Assembly: GCF_963675165.1 (NCBI RefSeq)
Contig: NC_087388.1
Span: 1,590,800-1,654,799 of the forward strand
Direction of reading: 5' to 3'
DNA from: Halichondria panicea
Lineage: Eukaryota > Porifera > Demospongiae > Suberitida > Halichondriidae
Length of the DNA: 64,000 bases
How positions within the stretch are numbered: position 1 is the first letter of the stretch; each line of letters begins with the position of its first letter. Below are positions 12,022 through 22,700 of this stretch, piece by piece. The notes beneath the pieces were generated by a model. That model worked only from the letters and a program-made list of their open reading frames with translations, ran no database searches and had not been told where the DNA came from. The position numbers and the translations under genes are program-made.

Positions 12022-12262
12022 TACCGTAGCGCGAAATTTTTGAGGCACTTATATTTCGTGGAATGGCCTCTAAAAGCATTTCGTTGCACAATGTTTGTGG
12101 AATGACTGTTTACCTGGAAGCCACGCTTTAATCTTTGCACGTTATAGCAGATAATTCTAATTAAAAACTGAACTGATTTCGTGGACTTAATTTTTGTGTA
12201 GGATTGCTAACCCACGAAATCAGCGAAAATTAAGCCTCTTGAAAATTTCGCGCTATACGGTA
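12022..12262. mobile_element. TA-flanked inverted-repeat element, TACCGTAGCGCGAAATTTT family
   Basis: Left end TACCGTAGCGCGAAATTT and right end AAATTTCGCGCTATACGGTA are inverted copies. About 240 bases, non-coding. A second member is at 24834-25036 and shares internal motifs such as GGAAGCCACGC and GTGTAGGATTGCTAAC. Confidence 0.8.
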
Positions 12263-12460
12263 ATTAAACCCGGTCGTGTTTTTCAAGTAGAATATCATTC
12301 ATGTCTGACGTGAGTACTTACACAACAAGAGTATTCACCCTGTGCATTGAGCTTCATCACACAGCAGCAAAACGAATACGATAACTTGTTACTCTAATGA
12401 TCTTAACATTATATGGATGATCGTGAATCTACTGTATATTTGATCAGAGGCCGCTCTTGT

Positions 12461-13450
12461 CAGGGGCGTAGCCAGGGGGGGTGCTAGTGGTGCTCGAGCA
12501 CCCCCAACCAGCCTGAGTCAAGTATACAAATCACAGAGAAATGTATCTGATTATCCAGCTGAGCATCCCTTCTCTTCCAGATCTTGCAGTTAGGCTGTTA
12601 GCTAGCTAGTATAGCAAGGAAATGATTCAGTCCCTAAACTGTGAGCTATTCTGGCTTAAGGTTGCGGTAAACAGTTTGCTCATGAATATTCATAATTTTC
12701 TTATAATGATTTTTGTGAAACTATAAATGCCATGATAAAAATTTGAAGCACACACATGATAAACATATTGGTGTATCATCCTGTATGACAAGTATCAGTC
12801 TTCAAAACATTTTCCAGTGGAAGCTCTGAGCAATCATCAAGTTACTAGAAACAACACAAAACTAGTAGTCATTTTAAACTTCCAAAAACACTTCTAGCTC
12901 TGTGTTCTTGCTCTTATATGATGCTTCTTACCATTCTGGAGGGCGGGTCGAAGCGTTTTTTTCTTTCCAGGCCAACAAACTCTCACAAAATAATAATAAT
13001 TATGTAGACAAACTCCACTTAAAATGGCGGCCAGAGCCAAGGAAAACAGCCTCTTGTGAGCTTTCAGTAGCCTTTTTCGAAATATCTCTTCGACCCGCCC
13101 TGCATATAGTGAAGCTACAGTAGACTGTACATAAGCTTTACATTAAAAAAGTCTATTCGAGCCATGAAATAACTACTGCGTTTCAGCTGGACTTCCAGCT
13201 CATTCTAGCTGGAAAAGATCACTAGATCTAGCTCATAAATAATTAATGAGCAAACGGTTGACCATAACCTTAAATCTATATATCTTTTGTAATCGCGGCC
13301 AGCTTCTCTAAAGGCTCAGCCACGCCCAACTTGGCAGATAAGTTAATTATGACGTCATTAATAAGGGCTGTGGCTTCCGGTCAATCAAATTTCAGCGCTT
13401 TGCACCCTCTTTCATCTATGATAGCACCCCTATCTGGCTCTACGCCCCTG
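12461..13450. mobile_element. TIR element with CAGGGGCGTAGCC ends, carrying nested elements
   Basis: Left end CAGGGGCGTAGCCAGGGGGG and right end GGCTCTACGCCCCTG are inverted. No target-site duplication was found. The interior holds a TTAA-flanked element (12656-13273), itself containing a third inverted-repeat unit (12940-13101, ends AGGGCGGGTCGAAG / CTTCGACCCGCCCT). The right part (CCACGCCCAAC ... GGTCAATCAAAT) is also found at 27633-27710. No protein of its own. Confidence 0.65.
12656..13273. mobile_element. TTAA-flanked inverted-repeat element
   Basis: TTAA at 12656-12659 is followed by GGTTGCGGTAAACAGTTTGC; the inverted counterpart GCAAACGGTTGACCATAACC precedes TTAA at 13270-13273. TTAA duplications are known for piggyBac and Kolobok elements. 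A relative is at 15909-16501. Confidence 0.65.
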
Positions 13451-13458
13451 AAGTGTGT

Positions 13459-14449
13459 CAGAGGAGGTTGGACAGTATCACGTGCACCTTATAAGCAATG
13501 TATTGTTGGAATGCAATTGAACTTTGACCTCAACTAAGCGCACTGCATTGATGCATGGATACTAGCCTCGATCCAAGGCTGATTAACATTTTTAATGCGG
13601 CTTGGAATTGAGGCTACATGGATACAAGAGAGATGGCCATATCTGCATGTGGCTGTTTCTTGTAGATCTTTCCATCATTCTTAGTTATAGAGTGAGCAGA
13701 TAATCAGATAATAATTATTGAGTACACCATGCATGTGAGTTAACATTATGAGAGTTCGTGAAGGTCTAGCAGGAGGAGGTGGTAGCTCCACAGTCACAGG
13801 GTGTTTGTAAAACTGCTTGTTTAAGTGTTATCTTGCTTCGGGGGACGGCTACATTGGTCTCTTTTGCAGCAATGCTGAAATCCGTAAGATCACCTTCAAT
13901 CAATCAACCTCTTTGTCGATGCACAATTATACAGCAATAAATAGGCCCGTGTCCAAGACATGACGGTCACTTTTCGCCATCCATAAATGCCTACAAAAGA
14001 GTGCATGTATCACAACCAGATTCATACATGTTCATAGGCATATTTACCTCCTTTAACGTCAGTATAAAGGAACATCCATCGCGTCCTCGGGAGTACCCTC
14101 TGCCTTTGTCAGCTCTTCCATACTAGGCTGAACCTAAAGAGTAGCATAGACACTTTCTATTTACAATGTTCTTTTATTAATGTTCTACACCCTGAAATAC
14201 AGTCACACTGTGGCTAGTACAGACATGCAGTTTAGCTTCAACGCAGTTTCCTGGCTTCGTTAATATGGGGTTGAATGGGGTTGGCGATGGATATCAGTGT
14301 AGTTTGACCTCCTCTCTTTGACCAATAGCTAAAAACAGCTACAAACTACACAGTTTCTTAGCTATGAAATGTACCATCAAAACAAGGTAAAAGTAAGAGG
14401 TCATACGACAATCTAGATTGTTGCACGTGATACTGTCCAACCTCCTCTG
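13459..14449. mobile_element. TIR element with CAGAGGAGGT ends
   Basis: A 28-base terminal inverted repeat is visible: CAGAGGAGGTTGGACAGTAT from 13459 and its reverse complement ending CAACCTCCTCTG at 14449. Flanks 13450-13458 and 14450-14458 agree at 6 of 9 positions, consistent with a decayed 9-base duplication. It contains a nested 55-base element (13562-13616). No coding capacity recognised. The short element at 26566-26710 has the same terminal motif. Confidence 0.6.
13562..13616. mobile_element. 55-base palindromic TAGCCTCG element with 8-base TSD
   Basis: Structure is one unpaired base, then TAGCCTCGATCCAAGGCTG, a short AT loop, and the inverted end ATTGAGGCTA. It is flanked by the perfect direct repeat CATGGATA (13554-13561 and 13617-13624). 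Confidence 0.85.
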
Positions 14450-15446
14450 CACTTGTGTATAAAGGCGGCACTCAAATAGTAGCCTCCCTACATGCAGCAG
14501 TGCAATAGAAGCCGGTCTCAAATAGTAGCCTCAGTGAATTTTAAGGCTATGTCTCTGCACGTGGCAGGCATATAGGCATATTGATACTGGTATCTACGGT
14601 TAGCAGGTAGCAGCTTAATGTTAGTGCTTTGACTCATGGCAGAGTTTGAATTTGTAGGTAAAACGAACTTTTGATGGCAAACTTGAATTAGCTCAGGCTA
14701 ATAAATGCTTTTTTTAAACAATGGCCTCTCTCAGATTGTAGCCTCCTCTGCCAACAAAATAAAACATTCAGTATAGCCGGGGCCTCTGCATATAGTAATA
14801 CAGTATATATATAAAGCAAAAAAGATTGATTTTTCTGTCACCTTCAAATTAACATTGCCTACAAGTTTCAACCAGTAGCCTATTATTTTTCAACCAGTCT
14901 TACTAGCATTTAAAGCAGTTCATGAAAGTGTCTAGCTCATTTTGTGTCCACACACACACATGCACACACCAATCACTCTACCCTGCGCACACACACGGTG
15001 TATAACAAGCTATTAAACCACAAATGTGTGACAGGCACTGACAACTACCACCTATAGATCTAGACTCAGCTGTGTGGTTTAGTGGTGTGAGTCGTGAGTA
15101 TACTTAATGTTGATTGTGATATCAACCTAGCACTGGTGGCATGTGCACGATCGGTATTCATTTCAATGAGAAATTCGTTGGATTGCAGTCCATAGAAAGT
15201 GAATATAATACGAACAAATTGACACTAACAATACTGCAATTTGGATGAGCCTGGCTCTATAGATTTATATTCAAACATTCAGGCAAAATGTAATTGGTGT
15301 GTGCATCCAATGAAATGACAGTTGATTTCTGATAATAGATTAGCCTCGAATCCAGGCCGATTAAAACACGGCCTGGTATCTATTACATGTGTAATCGCAT
15401 GTTGTCCTATTATTCACTGGAATTCGTACAGTGATTAATCGCGATC
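14450..15446. other. Non-coding, one truncated TAGCCTCG element
   Basis: No gene seen. A CA-rich microsatellite lies near 14950-14990. An incomplete member of the TAGCCTCG family, with only its left arm and part of the right arm, is at about 15352-15390. Confidence 0.4.
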
Positions 15447-15483
15447 AGTAATTGCACGTCGTTAATGACGACGTGCAATTACT
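15447..15483. repeat. Perfect short palindrome
   Basis: AGTAATTGCACGTCGT is followed by a five-base loop (TAATG) and its exact inverted copy, giving a 16-base-pair stem. Confidence 0.8.
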
Positions 15484-15583
15484 GCCTTGACGACCGCGCG
15501 TTCGAATAACGGCCGCGGCTAATTTTTACTGAAACTGCAGCTAAAAATGTCCTTGAAACTGCATCACAAGCGATTAACAATCA

Positions 15584-15728
15584 ATAGTATGGCTACTCGT
15601 GCAATAAGGGATTAATAGCACTCATAACAAGCACTGGCAAGGTTAATAGCACTCGGCTACGCCTCGTGCAATTAGTATCCTTGCCCTTGCTTGTTACTTG
15701 TGCTATATTGCACTCTTAGCCATACTAT
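15584..15728. repeat. Long imperfect palindrome (~145 bases)
   Basis: The arm beginning ATAGTATGGCTACTCGTGCA pairs with the end TGCACTCTTAGCCATACTAT. Matching inner blocks AACAAGCACTGGCAAGG and CCTTGCCCTTGCTTGTT extend the stem to about 55 bases. Probably a decayed inverted-repeat element; flanks show no clear duplication. Confidence 0.6.
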
Positions 15729-15787
15729 AATTATCATAGGTGTGGTCCATGCACGCCCACGTACTATCTACTACATCTACTACTGTA

Positions 15788-15893
15788 TTAGCCTCGGTCC
15801 CAGGCCGATTTTTTTTTAATAGAACGAAGTTGAAAAATACTAGTAGGCGACCTAGCGTTCAATTGGAGACGGATCGGCCTGGGGTCGAGGCTA
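15788..15893. mobile_element. 106-base TAGCCTCG element with perfect 8-base TSD
   Basis: One unpaired T, then TAGCCTCGGTCCCAGGCCG, and the inverted end CGGCCTGGGGTCGAGGCTA. Flanked by the exact direct repeat CTACTGTA (15780-15787, 15894-15901). Confidence 0.88.
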
Positions 15894-15908
15894 CTACTGT
15901 ATGTGCTT

Positions 15909-16501
15909 TTAAGGTTACGATGCAGTGTTTGCTCATGAATTATTCATGAGTTTTTATTTTTTATTTTTGTGAGAAAGAAAGACACTGTTTCTATTATTTT
16001 ATGTGTCTATACTGTTGCACTGCTCATAAGTAACTATTACAGCGCTTGCTAGCTATCAGTACGCTAACTAGACGGCACAACTTTACCGCAAAGATCTTGT
16101 GGTCATAGCAGATTTTAGTCGTCAAATATTAGAGAAAGAAAGGCTCTAACAAGAAGTAAACAGTGACCTACCAGCAGTTTATGATATTCCTGAGGGCGAC
16201 TTGAAGAGTTCTTGCTCCTATCTATCTACAAACTGAATAAAAATACCATAGTTTACTAGCTAGTTGACTATTTTTCACTAACTTTCTACTTCTACACGAG
16301 CTAACTCGATGACTGTTTATTGTTTTCAAGAAATTGTTTCAAGCCGCCCTACCCCTTTCCTTGTTTAAATAGATAATTGCCTTACTGGCAAAAGAGCATG
16401 CAATATCTAGCATATAAAATGACGACTAGTGTACACAGTCAAAACAGCTTGATTTACTACTGATAATCACTGCGTGGGCGAACACTGCATCGTAACCTTA
16501 A
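15909..16501. mobile_element. TTAA-flanked inverted-repeat element, ~590 bases
   Basis: TTAA (15909-15912) then GGTTACGATGCAGTGTTTGC; right end GAACACTGCATCGTAACC then TTAA (16498-16501). No coding capacity. The internal GTTTGCTCATGAATATTCAT-like block is shared with 12656-13273, so both belong to one family. Confidence 0.75.
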
Positions 16502-16524
16502 TTAAGTTTATAGCCTAGCTAACT

Positions 16525-16718
16525 AGCTGTGGCACTCTATGGTGTTGTTGAGAAGGCTTGCACACTAGTCTGAAACCAGAAGAGGCTCTCATCTACCTCT
16601 ATGATGGTTGTTGGATGATCGTGATGTTTTGAACTTGGTTTCTGTACAAATGAGAGCTTCTTCTGGCTTCAGACTAGTGTGCAAGCCTTCTCGACAACAC
16701 CATAGAGGGCCACAGCTA
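16525..16718. repeat. Long hairpin (arms ~75 bases)
   Basis: AGCTGTGGCACTCTATGGTG ... AGAAGGCTTGCACACTAGTC on the left is repeated inverted on the right, ending CACCATAGAGGGCCACAGCT. The arm motif GAGAAGGCTTGCACACTA recurs at about 28001, so the unit is dispersed. A transcript would fold into a long stem. Confidence 0.75.
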
Positions 16719-19045
16719 GCCAGCAAGTCTTCTCGACAACGCAATAGAGAGCATAAGCCACAGCTTCACAGGAGACAAGTATTAATATGGAAAGAAACTA
16801 GTAAACAAACTAGTTTACGGTATAATTTACAAAGGTTTACTAAAGTGTAACGAGTTACCCAGGTTCTGGGTAACTCAGTTCGCGCATGTGCACTATCACC
16901 CATGCAATAGAGACCAGGCCATATTTTAATCGGCCTGGTCTCGAGGCTAATAATAGATTGACAGTTGAATCGATTGCACGTGGGCGATGATGCAATAGTT
17001 TTCAGATAATCGCTCTTATTGGACCAGCTTTGATGCGAAGTGGATGGTTAGCTAGCTATATCTCACATAATAGGTTGATTAGGACTATAATTTATTTTAT
17101 ATGGAGAAGGGGATATGAAACTGGATCGCTTGACGCTTCTTGAGATGGTCCTTGATTCCCAATATTTAGAACCAGAGATAAAATGAAAGCCATGTCTTTG
17201 CCCTGTATAATTGATGGTCTCCTAATTGGTATTAGAAAGGAAGGCAATGATCACGTTGGAACTTTTCAGTTTGTAGTTCATTCGTGAACCCATTTCTTTA
17301 TTGTACACTTTCTCAGCACTGTTTATTGGATGCTCTCGTGCTCTTGAGAGAGAGCCTTGATCGAGTGCGTCGGTGATTCTAGATAACGTATATTACTAGA
17401 ATATTTTGCTTGTGAAAAACCTTTGCAAACGAGCCACATCAGCATGCAAGTATCGCAGGTGCTGAGTAAGTATATATACCTCGTAAAGTAAAGTACAAGT
17501 GAATATTTATTGAATATTTGCATGCATGTTATGCATGCAAATAAATCTTGCAGCTACTAAATTATAAATAGCTAGTGTCAATGTTCTAGTGGTGTAGAGC
17601 ATCAGCTACTAAATAGAATTGCAAAAAAATATTGCTAGGCAAGAGTCTGAAGAGACTTGCAATGGCCTTCAAGCAATAGCCATAACTCGAGATTGCCTGC
17701 CTCAAATTTTTCTTTTATAATATAACCAACTGTATCACCCACTCACTTACACATAACAAGATGGTATCGCATGATTCTCTGTACTGGCTTGATGAGGTCA
17801 GTGGCAGTGGATGCCCGAGCTTCTTCTGACATGAGAGGAGAATCTCAGAGGGACACTTTATTTTGCAAATCCATATAAGAAAATGTTACTATAGAAGTTT
17901 TTACTTGCACTTCATTGATTAGTGCATGAGCAGCGGTAACAGTCTACACAGACAGACACACGCACACATACAACTGTACAACTCGCTTGCGTATGCACAC
18001 TGACACCGAGGCATAATAGTGGCTTCAACGCATTCAAGAGAACATGGTACAATGATATTTTGGATCCTTATACCAAAAGCAGAAATATATCAGTGAAACC
18101 ATTATAGAATCAATTCACCTGATAATAATTATGTGCCAGTGATCCTGAGTCCTGAGTCGGATGAAGCTTCTCACAGACCTGCTTTGGTTATCCCAAACGT
18201 CTCTGGTTTATATCCATGCATCCAATCATCCCATGAATCACTTCATGCAATTTTCCTCCATCTTGATTGATATAGATTGCACTAATCTCACGTGATCTAG
18301 TTTTAGAGGGATAGTTATCGATTATCTTATTCAAGAAAATTGATTGTCAAAGATTGCTCACGCATAATCAACAATCATCAGAATCGATTATAATTTCATA
18401 TTGCCAGTTACATTCTGCCAGAAGTTTGTCGCGAACGGCGTTCCATAATTATATGCAAGCACGTTGCAACTCCACATTTGGAGTTTCCTCATACAGTGCA
18501 TCCACGCAGTCTAGACTCTAGAGAGTATAGAATACCATAAATGTGTGATTAAATGTAAATACCTTATGATTGGAACATTTCTATGAAATCTGCTCATACC
18601 ATTGTGTAGGTGATTATATAAGCTACAAAATATCCAAAAACATTTCCATGACAACTAGGTGATGTGTTTGTGGTGATTAATAAAACAGTAAACAATTGTT
18701 ACAGGGTAATCGGAGGGAGAGAAAAGGCCAATGGTTTCTGGCTAAGGTTGTCACAACATTATATAGTTTGGCTATATTTTATGAGGTTTGATGTTGTTTA
18801 AATATCTACACATCCTCATCATTTCGTACCGTTTCGGTTAGGGAGGATCTTATGGTTGAGGTCCAAAAATTACACAGAGTAAACCAACTTTGATATTTGT
18901 TCTGGAGATAATTAATGTTACACACATTTTTTTTACGATCACCCCCGTTTTAGAAATAATGTTGTAGCTTAATTTCATTCACCATACATGTACAATGGTA
19001 TCAGCACAATTTCTTAGAAATGTTCAATCTTGAGATACATTTAAG
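16719..19045. other. Non-coding stretch
   Basis: No gene recognised. A half TAGCCTCG element (right arm only) is at 16909-16955. A fragment of dispersed repeat R1 (microsatellite plus CTCGCTTGCG and CACCGAGGCATAAT) is at 17880-18020. Short ORFs are AT-rich and unsupported. Confidence 0.4.
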
Positions 19046-19710
19046 TACAACTATTCACGTATTGTGGTATTATACTAGACTGGATGCACTGTACTAAATC
19101 CTCCTCAGGAGAACCGGTAAGCTGTTAATGATTGATTTTGTTGTTCGATCTTGCGTAATATCAGACAGCCATTTTTAGCTCCTGATATTTAGTAGTTGTT
19201 ATCACTTATTTTTTTGCATACATATAGACTTATTTACATACCTTAATATCGTATAGCGGGTAATTTTCGGGGGACAAAATATTCGTGGTTCAGCAAAATT
19301 GATACATTTCGTGGGTAATATTTTCATGGTTGGAGCTTGCACTGTAGGTAAAGGTAAGCAAGGTAGCTTCATTCGTGGGTAAAATATTCGTGGTCAGACC
19401 TCCAACCACGAAAACCACGAATATTTTGCTCCACGAAAATTACACGCTATACGGTAGGATGGTGCAAAACACTGCTTGTTTTTTTAAAATCAGAGTAGTG
19501 TCTGAACATCCATTGTGTCTGATTATTGATGCCTTATATACTCATTTTTAATGTCATGCATGCAATTTAGCTGGCAAATGTTAATGCCTGATTGTAGTTC
19601 GGCCATATGAAATCAGTATCTCATAACAATCATAATTAAAACATACAATTTTGTAGAATAACAATTTTCAATCCTGTAAATTAATTTTCATCAATGCCGT
19701 AGTCGCGGAA
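19046..19710 (+). promoter_or_regulatory. Upstream region conserved with the paralogue at 35712-36185
   Basis: The sequence from AACTATTCACGTATTGTGGT to CATCAATGCCGTAGTCGCGG just before the start codon is closely matched upstream of the paralogous pseudogene, except that this copy carries an inserted TACCGTATAGCG element (19247-19456). The promoter was therefore duplicated with the gene. No defined TATA box or initiator can be assigned; a non-coding first exon is possible. Confidence 0.4.
19247..19456. mobile_element. TATCGTATAGCGGG inverted-repeat element upstream of the ANK-Roc-COR gene
   Basis: Left end TATCGTATAGCGGGTAATTT pairs with right end AATTACACGCTATACGGTA. Internal subrepeats around ATTCGTGGT are also inverted. 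It is absent from the homologous upstream region at 35712-36185, which gives an empty-site comparison. Confidence 0.8.
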
Positions 19711-22700
19711 ATGGCTGATGACAGCCAGTCATGTGATACTCCCCTACACACTGCTGCAAGATGTGGGGATGTAGATGAGGTTAGAGAGCTGTTGAAAACA
19801 AAGCAATATGAAGTGGACGCCAGAAACTCACACAACCAAACATCTCTTCATCTTGCATGTGCTAATGGTCATCTCGATACGGTTTGGACACTAGCCAATG
19901 ACTTTGGTGCTGACATAGGAGCTATTGATAATAGTGGTAACACACCATTGCTCTTTGCTGCTAAGAACAAACATGTACAAATAATTATCATGTTGCTTCT
20001 ATTATCAATGTGTGGTAGACGCCTCTACAACGGAATGAAACAGTTATGTTCCTTTAGCTGTAGTCAGATTGATTCACATCATGTTAAAATCTTTGAGGAT
20101 GTCCTCTTTGAGTATTATAATAATTCTGAAGCAGTGGAGAAAACTATGCAACTAATATCCAAATTCTTTGTCGATTATGTTGAATTCAACGATTATAAAG
20201 ATGATGGCTTTATAACATTGTTTGTAGCAGCATCACTTGGTCTTAAAGACTTGATCGATCGGTTAATTACAGAAAAGACAGCAGATCTAAATATTAAGGG
20301 CTTCCGTGGCTTGTCTGTTCTCCACTGTGCCTGTTTTGGAGGACATGTACTGCTCGTGGAGAGTCTTATTTCAGAATATAGTATGGACCCTTCTGTGAAA
20401 GATAAATTTGGGTGCTCAATTTTACATTATGCAACAGTGGGACCTCCCCGTAGTGGCCACATAGAACTAATAGACAAATTAGTGATGAAATATGGTCTCA
20501 ATCCCACAGATAAAACTAACAAAGGAAACACACCTCTACATATTGCAATCATGTTCAGAAATGTTGAAACAGTGAGACACCTGATAAGTAAGCACAGTGC
20601 TGATATCGATTGCACTAATAATCAGAATAATACACCATTGATGCTAGCTGTGGTAAATGGTCATGTCAATGTTTCCGATGCGTTAGTCAAAGAATTTAAG
20701 AACAGTTGTCATGTCCGAGGTTACAAAAGTCGAAATCTAGTTCACTTTGCATGCGAAGGTGGCCAAGTAGAACTGATAGACAAGCTGGTAATGGAATATG
20801 ACCTCAAACCTACAGTTAGAGATGATGATGGAAACACACCTCTACATATTGCAGCCGCCGGAGGACATATTGAAGCAGTGAGACACCTGATCAGTAAGCA
20901 CAGTGCTGATATTGATTGCACTAATAATCAGAACAATACACCATTGATGCTAGCTGTGGGAAATCGTCATGTCAACGTTTTCGATGCGTTAGTCAAAGAA
21001 TTTAAGAACAGTTGTCATGTCCGAGGTTACAAAAGTCGAAATCTAGTTCACTATGCATGCGATGGTGGCCAAGTAGAACTGATGGACAAGCTGGTAATGG
21101 AATATGGCCTCGAACCCACAGTTAGTGATGATGATGGAAACACACCTCTACATATTGCAGCTTTGAAAGGACATGTTGAAACAGTGAGACACCTGATCAG
21201 TAAGCACAGTGCTGATATTGATTGCACTAATAATCAGAACAATACACCATTGATGCTAGCTGTGGGAAATCGTCATGTCAACGTTTTCGATGCGTTAGTC
21301 AAAGAATTTAAGAACAATTGTCATGTCCGAGGTTACAAAAGTCGAAATCTAATTCACTATGCATGCGAAGGTGGCCAAGTAGAACTGATGGACAAGCTGG
21401 TGATGGAATATGGCCTCGAACCCACAGTTAGTGATGACGATGGAAACACACCTCTACATATTGCAGCTTCGAAAGGACATGTTGAAACAGTGAGACACCT
21501 GATCAGCAAGCACAGTGCTGATATCGATTGCACTAATAATCAGAACAGTACTTCATTGATGTTAGCTGTGGGAAATCGTCATGTCAACGTTTTCGATGCG
21601 TTAGTCAAAGAATTTAAGAACAATTGTCATGTCCGAGGTTACAAAAGTCAAAATCTAGTTCACTATGCATGCATAGGTGGCCAAGTAGAACTGATAGACA
21701 AGCTGGTGATGGAACATGGCCTCGAACCCACAGTTAGTGATGATGATGGAAACACACCTCTACATATTGCAGCTTCGAAAGGACATGTTGAAACAGTGAG
21801 ACACCTGATCTGCAAGCACAGTGCTGATATCGATTGCACTAATAATCAGAACAGTATTCCATTGATGTTAGCTGTGGGAAATCGTCATGTCAACGTTTTC
21901 GATGCGTTAGTCAAAGAATTTAAGAACAATTGTCATGTCCGAGGTTACAAAAGTCAAAATCTAGTTCACTATGCATGCATAGGTGGCCAAGTAGAACTGA
22001 TAGACAAGCTGGTGATGGAACATGGCCTCGAACCCACAGTTAGTGATGATGATGGAAACACACCTCTACATATTGCAGCTTCGAAAGGACATGTTGAAAC
22101 AGTGAGATACCTGATAAGCAAGCACAGTGCTGATATCAATTGCACTAATAATAAGAACAGCACATCATTGATGCTAGCTGTGGCAAATGGCCATGTTAAT
22201 GTTTTCGATGCGTTGGTCAAAGAATTTAAGAACAATTGTCATGTCCGAGGTTACAACAGTCGAAATCTAGTTCACTATGCATGCGAAGGTGGCCAAGTAG
22301 AACTGATAGACAAGCTGGTGATGGAATACGGCCTTGAACCCACAGTTAGTGATGATAATGGAAACACACCTCTACATATTGTAGCTATGTTTGGACATGT
22401 TGAAACAGTGAGACACCTGATCAGCAAACACAGTGCTGATATCGATTGCACTAATAATCAGAACAGTACTCCATTGTGTTTAGCTGCGGCATATGGTCAT
22501 GAGATTGTGATACATGCTCTGATAGAGTTTAATTGCAGTCCATACATCAGAGGCTACAATGGTCAAACTCTGCTTCATTATGCTTGCCAAAATGGTCATA
22601 TAAAACTATTAAATAAACTGGTAACTGAACATAAGGTGGATCCATCAATTAGAGACAACGATGGGAACACACCTCTGCATCTTTTGTGTCGTACCTTGCA

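Noticed and set aside
12461..13450. 5-base TSD for the CAGGGGCGTAGCC element
   Set aside because: Flanks CTTGT and AAGTG do not match.
21969..22235. Minus-strand ORFs inside the ANK array
   Set aside because: Antisense shadows of the repeated coding sequence.
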